Source: Cymbidium sinense
Lineage: Eukaryota; Streptophyta; Magnoliopsida; Asparagales; Orchidaceae
DNA: 64,000 nucleotides
Assembly: GCA_021442155.1 (NCBI GenBank)
Contig: CM038222.1
Location: 58,998,266 to 59,062,265 of the forward strand
Direction: 5' to 3'
Shown: piece after piece, positions 59,017 through 64,000 of the stretch
How positions within the stretch are numbered: the first letter of the stretch is position 1
Layout of the letters: each line of letters starts with the position of its first letter
Made by a program: the position numbers and the translations under genes
Notes under the pieces: model-generated
What the model saw: only the letters and a program-made list of their open reading frames with translations
Databases searched by the model: none
What the model was told of the DNA's origin: nothing

Positions 59017-60203
59017 TGTCATGCGTCTTTAAACCCATTGCGGTAAAATAAAACTTTACGCCTTAGTCTTGTTAAGAAATCCAACACATATATAAATATT
59101 TGAAGAGAGAAAGAAACTCCATGATTTTTTAGAAAAATCCAGTAAGAAAAAAAACTTCTGACTAAGAAAATTCCACTATGTCTGTTTTGAGTACAAAATT
59201 TAAGTTTTCTCAATCATTACGAGTTATGTGAGAAAGTCGACAACTAAAATCCCAAAATCGTAACAATAATAATTATCGTAGTTGGGTAATAGTCATTTGG
59301 TAGTCACGATAGTGAATGACAGATGAGCGACCTAGTGGTAATTATAAACCGTGAAGAATCAGCAATATTGTCAATGGTAGCACGGTGGTTGAGCGGCAAC
59401 CAGCGCAATGAGATGGTGGTCGATAGTGGCACTTTCGATAATTCGATGGCAGTGGTTCGGCAAACGATAGTGTCGACAGCAAGGCATAGTATATGAAATT
59501 AGCGGTCGATATAGATGCGGTGGTCAATGAAAGGGTAGTGAGTAGTGGCGAAAATTTAAACGATAGCATGTGAGTCAGCGGTGATGAGAATAAAATCGTT
59601 AGCAGCGGTGAGCAACGATGGTTAATGCGAGACCAAAATCAACCCGAGACTAATGGTGGCATAGATGGTGTATACAAATGCTGGTATTGTGGCGTTATCT
59701 GTGACCCATGGTCAATAAAGATGAGAACCAGCGGTGGTGCCCAATGGCGGTGATTGATGTCAGTGGTTGGAGATCGGGGTGCATGATGCGTTATCGGCGG
59801 CTTCAGAGATTATGCACGAGGTTTTCAAGCCTCAATTCTCTCTTAGTTGGCCTCCCCTCATATGAAGAATGAGGAGTTATTTATAGATTAGAGGAGTGAA
59901 ATTTCTGTAAATACATGCAAAATCCAAACCACTCAATGGGACGGTTCAAAATGATTCCTATGATCATCTAATGTATTTTAAGTATTTGAATGCTCAAATG
60001 AAGGTAGAATTAGGAGATCTTGGGCTCGTTAGATCCAGCTCATCAAGACACTTGATTTGACTATAAACTCTCTATATTTAGAAGTCGATTGATATCACAA
60101 AATTTTCAATAAGCGCTTGATCTAGGTTAGTCTTGACTCAGAATCAATTACTTTCAATATCAAGATTCATGCTTCAACTAGTGAAATTTTTAGTGTCATA
60201 TCA
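59017..60203 (-). repeat. 5' LTR of element EF
   Basis: Begins TGTCATGCGTC and ends AGTGTCATATCA. It is the longest LTR of the family here (1187 bp) because of a long GC-richer middle (59280-59800). The minus-strand TATA box is at about 59876-59888. Confidence 0.8.
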
Positions 60204-60208
60204 AAAAT

Positions 60209-60272
60209 AAACTTTTATTAATATATTCTTTAAAACCAAGTTCAAATTCTTGCAAAAACACAATAAAACAAG
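60209..60272. repeat. Right remainder of promoter-like repeat copy 2 and flank
   Basis: 'aaacttttattaatatattctttaaaac' continues the repeat interrupted at 30754, as judged from copy 1 (9236 onward). It is followed by 'gttcaaattcttgcaaaaacac', shared with 19840. Confidence 0.7.
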
Positions 60273-60486
60273 ATTTACATATATACCTCATAATTCATAT
60301 GCATTTATATATCTAATACACAAAATTAGATATTTATTTATCTAATATTTTCTATGAATAAAATGGTACAATTCACTTTAAAAAAAAGTAAATGATGATG
60401 TTGATTTTGATATGATATTAAAGATTGAGATATTATATATACATACATATATAAATATATAAGAATTATATGATATGTATGTAAAT
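60273..60486. mobile_element. MITE copy 3
   Basis: Uninterrupted copy of about 214 bp from ATTTACATATATACC to GATATGTATGTAAAT, with matching inverted ends. Close to copy 2 inside and to copy 1 at the ends. No ORF. Confidence 0.7.
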
Positions 60487-60804
60487 TATGAAAAGAGATA
60501 AATGACTTTCTTCTATGTAAGTGTTTATAAATTTAACTAAATGATCTTGAGTTTAAATCTCATATATATGATATGTGTGCGGATTTAATATTAATTTAGC
60601 TTAACGGTTAAAAAATACTCTTATTTGTTGATACATGTAAGGCCATTTAGAAAAATTTATTATTCACAAATAGCTCATGTTCGAATGATTTATTAAGCAA
60701 ATGAGTCGAATACGAACAACCTTCCTTTCAATCATATTTAATTTATTTTAGCTCAAAATAAAAGAGTATATATATAGATATATACAAAAACTGCCACAGT
60801 TAAT
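60487..60804. other. AT-rich spacer, no gene
   Basis: About 320 bases. Contains 'gagtttaaatctcatatata' and 'agcttaacggtt', which look faintly like tRNA promoter boxes, but no fold or terminator supports an RNA gene. Confidence 0.4.
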
Positions 60805-61150
60805 ATCCCAACAATTTTATAACCCCACTTGAATTATAAGCTCATGCAACAGTGCTCAGCATTGATTTGGTCTTATGCCAATATTAAAATAGATGTTAAT
60901 CTCTTATTAATTTCTCGATGTGGGACTAAAAAGAACTGTTACAATTAAGATTTGATTAAAAGCTAATGTGTTATGCTTTCAATTAATAGAGCATGCGGTT
61001 TTTTTACCTTTGGCTATAAATATTTATAAATTGTACATTTTAATATTCTCCAATATTAATTTTTTATTTATTTAGATTAATAAAAAGTTGAAGCAATTTA
61101 TAAAAATATGCATGAAAATAACTTTAATTAATATATTCCTCAAAATTATT
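60805..61150 (-). repeat. Conserved promoter-like repeat, copy 3
   Basis: The minus strand has GTCCCACATCG at 60916-60926. Flanking blocks shared with copies 1 and 2 include 'tagatgttaat', 'gaagcaatttataaaaatatgcatgaaaataa' and 'atcccaacaa' at the far end. It is more diverged than the other two. Confidence 0.6.
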
Positions 61151-61701
61151 AAAAATTTCAACAAAATTCGCTCCTCTAATGTAATTGTAAGTAATTTACT
61201 ATGTTTTATTTGTCATAATTCTTAGGGTGAGTTTGGAGTAAAAGAACTTATTTTATCATTGGCACAAAAACTCTTAGGGTGAGTTTGGAGTAATTTTTTG
61301 GTTAATTTATTTTTCAAAAAAATAATCATAATTGCATTGACAATAGCTACTTTTTCTAGAAAATCAAAGTTATTAAAATATAATAACCATGAAAAAGTTA
61401 TAATTTGGATTTTTTTTAAAAATATTTTTAACACTAATAATAAATTTTTAAAACTTATCTTCCCCACATGTTTTACAATCAATACAAAAAATTAGAACTA
61501 TCCCAAATGGATCTTTAATCAAAATATTTGATCACTTTAGTGGAGGTAAAGATTTTCTTCTTAACATGATTAACATAAATTGCATTTATTAACTGAACAA
61601 AATAATGAAAATATTTTATTGAGTTATGTCAACAAAATGCATTAATACACTCATTAGCTTTGCTAATCTTCTACTAAACAAAATTTGTATCATAATATGC
61701 T
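61151..61701. other. AT-rich spacer with a short direct repeat, no gene
   Basis: A 21-bp direct repeat (cttagggtgagtttggagtaa) occurs at 61222 and 61273, the second followed by T/A-rich DNA up to 'ccaaatgga' at 61503. This may be a decayed small DNA transposon. No ORF is supported. Confidence 0.4.
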
Positions 61702-62546
61702 TATTGCGTGCCAAAAAATCAATTGCGGTAGAGTAAAGTTTCGCCCAAAACGTTGTGAAATCAGCCTGTATTTAAGAGTGAAACAATAAAACTCGAATTT
61801 TTATGTAGAAAATCTCGAAAAGAGGAAAAACCATTTTGATAAAAACTTTCACTATATATATTTTGAGTATAAAATCTTCCGTCGGGATTACGAGTGTATA
61901 GAGAAATATGATTATGTGACAACGTCGAGTTGTGTCTAGTAGTAGTATTAGTGGTATGCGAGCAATCATCGGTAAATCGAGGAATAATTGGCGAGAAATC
62001 ACGAGAATAATCTTGTGAAATCGAGGAACAATCAAGTAATGAACAATCGGCGGTAGAAATCACGGAATCCGGTAGAAGTCATCATGATAGAGACCAACGA
62101 GATTGGCGGCGGTGATGGCGGCCGTGCGGTGGTTACGTCCGTCGTGGCACGATTGTGCTTGGAGGATCTTTATTGCTCTCTCTCTTGCTTGCTCCTCATT
62201 ATGAGGAATGTATTTATAGATTGGAGGTGCGTCTCTGTAAATACATGCAAAACACCACTCCACTTCATGGACGGCTCCAATGATCCCTTTGATCATTTGA
62301 TGTATTTCAAATATTTGAATGCTCAAATGAAGTCAAAATTTTAAGATCTTGGGCTTGTTAGATCCGGCTCGTCGAGATGCTCGATTTGACTATAAACACT
62401 CCATGTTTGAGAGATTTTTGGGGGTTTAACTGATATCCCAAAGTTTCGATGATATTTTAAGTTCTTGATTTGACCGGTTTCAACTTGGATCAATTTATTT
62501 TAACATCAAGATTAGTGCTTGACTAGTAGAATTTTGTGTCATATCA
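61702..62546 (-). repeat. 3' LTR of element G
   Basis: Begins TATTGCGTGCC (TG mutated) and ends TGTCATATCA, followed by 'tgtatttttggatgacattatctc' as in B. TATA box on the minus strand at about 62210-62220. Confidence 0.82.
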
Positions 62547-63009
62547 TGTATTTTTGGATGACATTATCTCAATCATCCAAAAATATACATCATATGAAAA
62601 TAACAAATTCTTCAATTTGAGTCTTTAACTACACAATTTGAGAGAACAGATCTTCATGAGCACAAAATTATGACTATAGAAGGAGATCGTTGGATGTGTG
62701 TAGGTATCAGAGCACGAGATTTCAAGGTTGAGTCATCAACTACGAGTTCATGGGTGCCCTTGGCATGCGAGAGACTTGATGCTGGTAGCGTCATATGGCG
62801 CAGCGAGCTCATTGGCATGCCACAGTATGTGATGGCGGTCGGGTAGCGCAGTCGAAGCGATCCGGTAGGTGTTGAAGCAGACTGAGCGTTGTCTTGAGTC
62901 CGCGAGGCACGTGGCGCGTTGGCCAAGCTCGGCGTGGTTGGCATTAATGACGCACGGGCGCGGCCTTCTTGGCCAGTTAAGCGGTTTTGACCCTTTGCTT
63001 GAAGGGGTC

Positions 63010-63017
63010 TATAAAAA
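63010..63017 (+). promoter_or_regulatory. Internal antisense TATA box of element G
   Basis: TATAAAAA within GAAGGGGTCTATAAAAACCT, very like the box in B (10698). A start about 30 bases downstream would give a leader of some 500 nt made mostly of 90-bp repeats before the ATG at 63546. Confidence 0.6.
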
Positions 63018-63084
63018 CCTCAGGCGAGGAGAGGCACACTTTTTACACTCTAGTGTTTCTCTTCTTCTTGAGTGTCGTTGGATC

Positions 63085-63355
63085 GATCAAGGCCGTAGTT
63101 CATATGCGAGCTCAGTTTTCCCTCGAAAGAGGTGTCAACTGACCTCATCGGACTGACCGGGTTTGGAGGCGATCAAGACTTGTAGTTCATACGGCAAGGC
63201 TCTAGTTTTCTCTCGATAGAATGTCAGTGACCTCGTTGGACCGGCCGGTTTGGAGGCGATCAAGACACGTAGTTCAACAACAGCTCCGTTTCCCTCGAAG
63301 AGGTGTCAACGACCTCGTCGGACCGGCGGGTTTGGAGGTGATCAAGACCCGCAGT
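63085..63355 (+). repeat. 90-bp repeat units of element G
   Basis: Units start near 63085, 63171, 63258 and 63341 with GATCAAG(G/A)C. They contain TTTTCCCTCGAAAGAGG and GGACTGACCGGGTTTGGAGG words identical or close to those in EF. Confidence 0.85.
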
Positions 63356-63545
63356 GAGAAATTAGATTTCTTCAAACTTCGATGGATGGTTCAATGGCTG
63401 ATAATTGCCAAGATGGTGGGGAAGCGATGATTAGGAGCCGTCATTTGAACGATTCGAAAGTTTGGTGAGCGCATCATTGGGGAGGAATAGTTTCTCTGTC
63501 TCTCCCCTTTTCTTTTGATCTCATATGTATGCATGTCCTTTTTTT

Positions 63546-64000
63546 ATGGATCGTAGGCAAAAAATTTCTAGCCAAGCTATCCAAGGCGGTAGAGTCAAGG
63601 GTATGCCAAGTATTGGGGTGAGTGAGTAGCTTCACAAAATTTTTAGATTTTTCAGATTTTTGTCATTTCTCCCCCTCTTTACTTCTTCACTATGTACTTT
63701 CACAGGGTGATGGCCGGAAGATAACCCATAGCGCGACAGCTATAGACGATATACCATCCCTTATCACATCAGATAGTTTAATGGTGTTCCGTAAGAAATT
63801 TTATTTTCCTAATGAGTTGGTGGCTATTGTTTCCAAGAGGTCTGATCGAGCTCGTTCACCTCTGTCGGGATACTTCACTGTTTCTTAGATGATTCTTTGT
63901 TCTGGACTGCGATTCCCTTTAGCTCCTGAGTTGATTGAGATCTTCAAAATATGTGGTGTAGCTTTGTCACAATTTTCATTTTTAGCTTTTTGGTCATCGT
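63546..64000 (+). CDS. Spliced antisense ORF of element G, Transposase_28-like (PF04195), partial
   Basis: The ORF starts at ATG 63546 (MDRRQKISSQAIQGG...), runs 24 codons to 63617, and stops soon in the unspliced frame. A candidate intron lies at 63618-63705: donor GGG/GTGAGTG, acceptor TTTCACAG/GG, 88 bp, pyrimidine-rich before the acceptor. Removing it keeps the frame into GDGRKITHSATAIDD and on to FPNELVAIVSKRSDRARSP and GYFTVS. A TAG follows at 63886-63888, after which the same frame continues as GLRFPLAPELIEIFKICG and VALSQF to the window end. The last block matches the signature of the plant domain called Putative gypsy type transposon (PF04195: GLRFPL.P...E.L...G.A..Q). Such additional antisense ORFs are known downstream of pol in Tat elements; their role is unknown. 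The TAG may be decay or a sequencing error. Confidence 0.6.

Larger units (their letters stand above)
56270..60203 (-). mobile_element. LTR retrotransposon EF, right part (interior and 5' LTR)
   Basis: Continues exactly where 32011 stops when compared with element A (A: aatttattatatagtggatctataa; here ataatggatctataa). It contains the antisense TATA box, the long 90-bp array, the 86-bp array, a decayed primer-binding site (59001-59016) and the 5' LTR (59017-60203). AAAAT at 60204-60208 is the right target copy. Confidence 0.85.
61702..64000 (-). mobile_element. LTR retrotransposon G, incomplete at window end, with antisense gene
   Basis: The 3' LTR (61702-62546, minus orientation) is followed by the polypurine/GGATGACATT block, a GC-richer segment, the antisense TATA box, three to four 90-bp units, and then sequence not present in A, B, C or EF, including a candidate antisense ORF. 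The 86-bp array has not appeared before the window ends. G may be nearer to the autonomous parent of the family. Confidence 0.75.

Noticed and set aside
60520..60640. tRNA or tRNA-derived SINE from weak A- and B-box-like words
   Set aside because: The boxes are in the wrong order or too degenerate, and there is no cloverleaf, poly-T terminator or tail.

Overview
This is nuclear DNA of a flowering plant; I cannot name the species. The evidence is a family 14 glycosyltransferase exon of the plant beta-glucuronosyltransferase type with a plant-style splice acceptor, Ty3/gypsy Tat-lineage LTR retrotransposons, AT-rich MITEs, and three copies of a repeat carrying the plant snRNA-type promoter element. 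At least three quarters of the window is transposon-derived, and only one exon looks like intact host coding sequence.

Layout. About 100-360 plus 5555-7640 is one copy of a host segment ending in the last exon of a GT14 glycosyltransferase (6067-6581). Its upstream (probably intronic) sequence is split by LTR element A (361-5554) and its downstream flank by a MITE (7062-7267). A second, diverged copy lies at 27485-29480: its GT14 exon is a pseudogene, and it lacks both element A and the MITE, so it records both empty sites. Downstream of copy 1 come a degenerate coding remnant, a 148-bp repeat, a conserved promoter-like repeat, LTR elements B (9413-13662) and C (14254-19414), a solo LTR (D) nested in a MITE, and two LTR fragments of a second, larger retrotransposon family (20955-26990).

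Downstream of copy 2, an LTR element of the A/B/C family (called EF) inserted with an AAAAT target duplication at 30750 and 60204. It was later split by a 24-kb Tat-lineage element (H, 32012-56269). H has exceptionally long LTRs (about 7.5 kb on the right; the left is cut to 3.8 kb by deletions), a leader with an array of hairpin units, and decayed gag, reverse transcriptase, two RNase H domains and integrase. The window ends inside another family member (G, from 61702).

The A/B/C/D/EF/G family is the most interesting part. Its members share LTR ends, a primer-binding site and a polypurine tract, but A, B, C and EF carry no gag or pol. Their interior has 86-bp and 90-bp tandem arrays and, on the strand opposite to the element's own transcription, a conserved TATA box in front of the 90-bp array. 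In G this antisense unit continues into an ORF with a candidate 88-bp intron and a Transposase_28-like (PF04195) segment. The picture is an antisense gene module carried by Tat-type elements, with non-autonomous derivatives that kept the promoter and repeat leader but lost the ORF.

Caution: the two LTRs of element C differ mainly by short indels although its target duplication is perfect, so consensus errors in GC-rich DNA are possible. Single frameshifts here should not be over-read.
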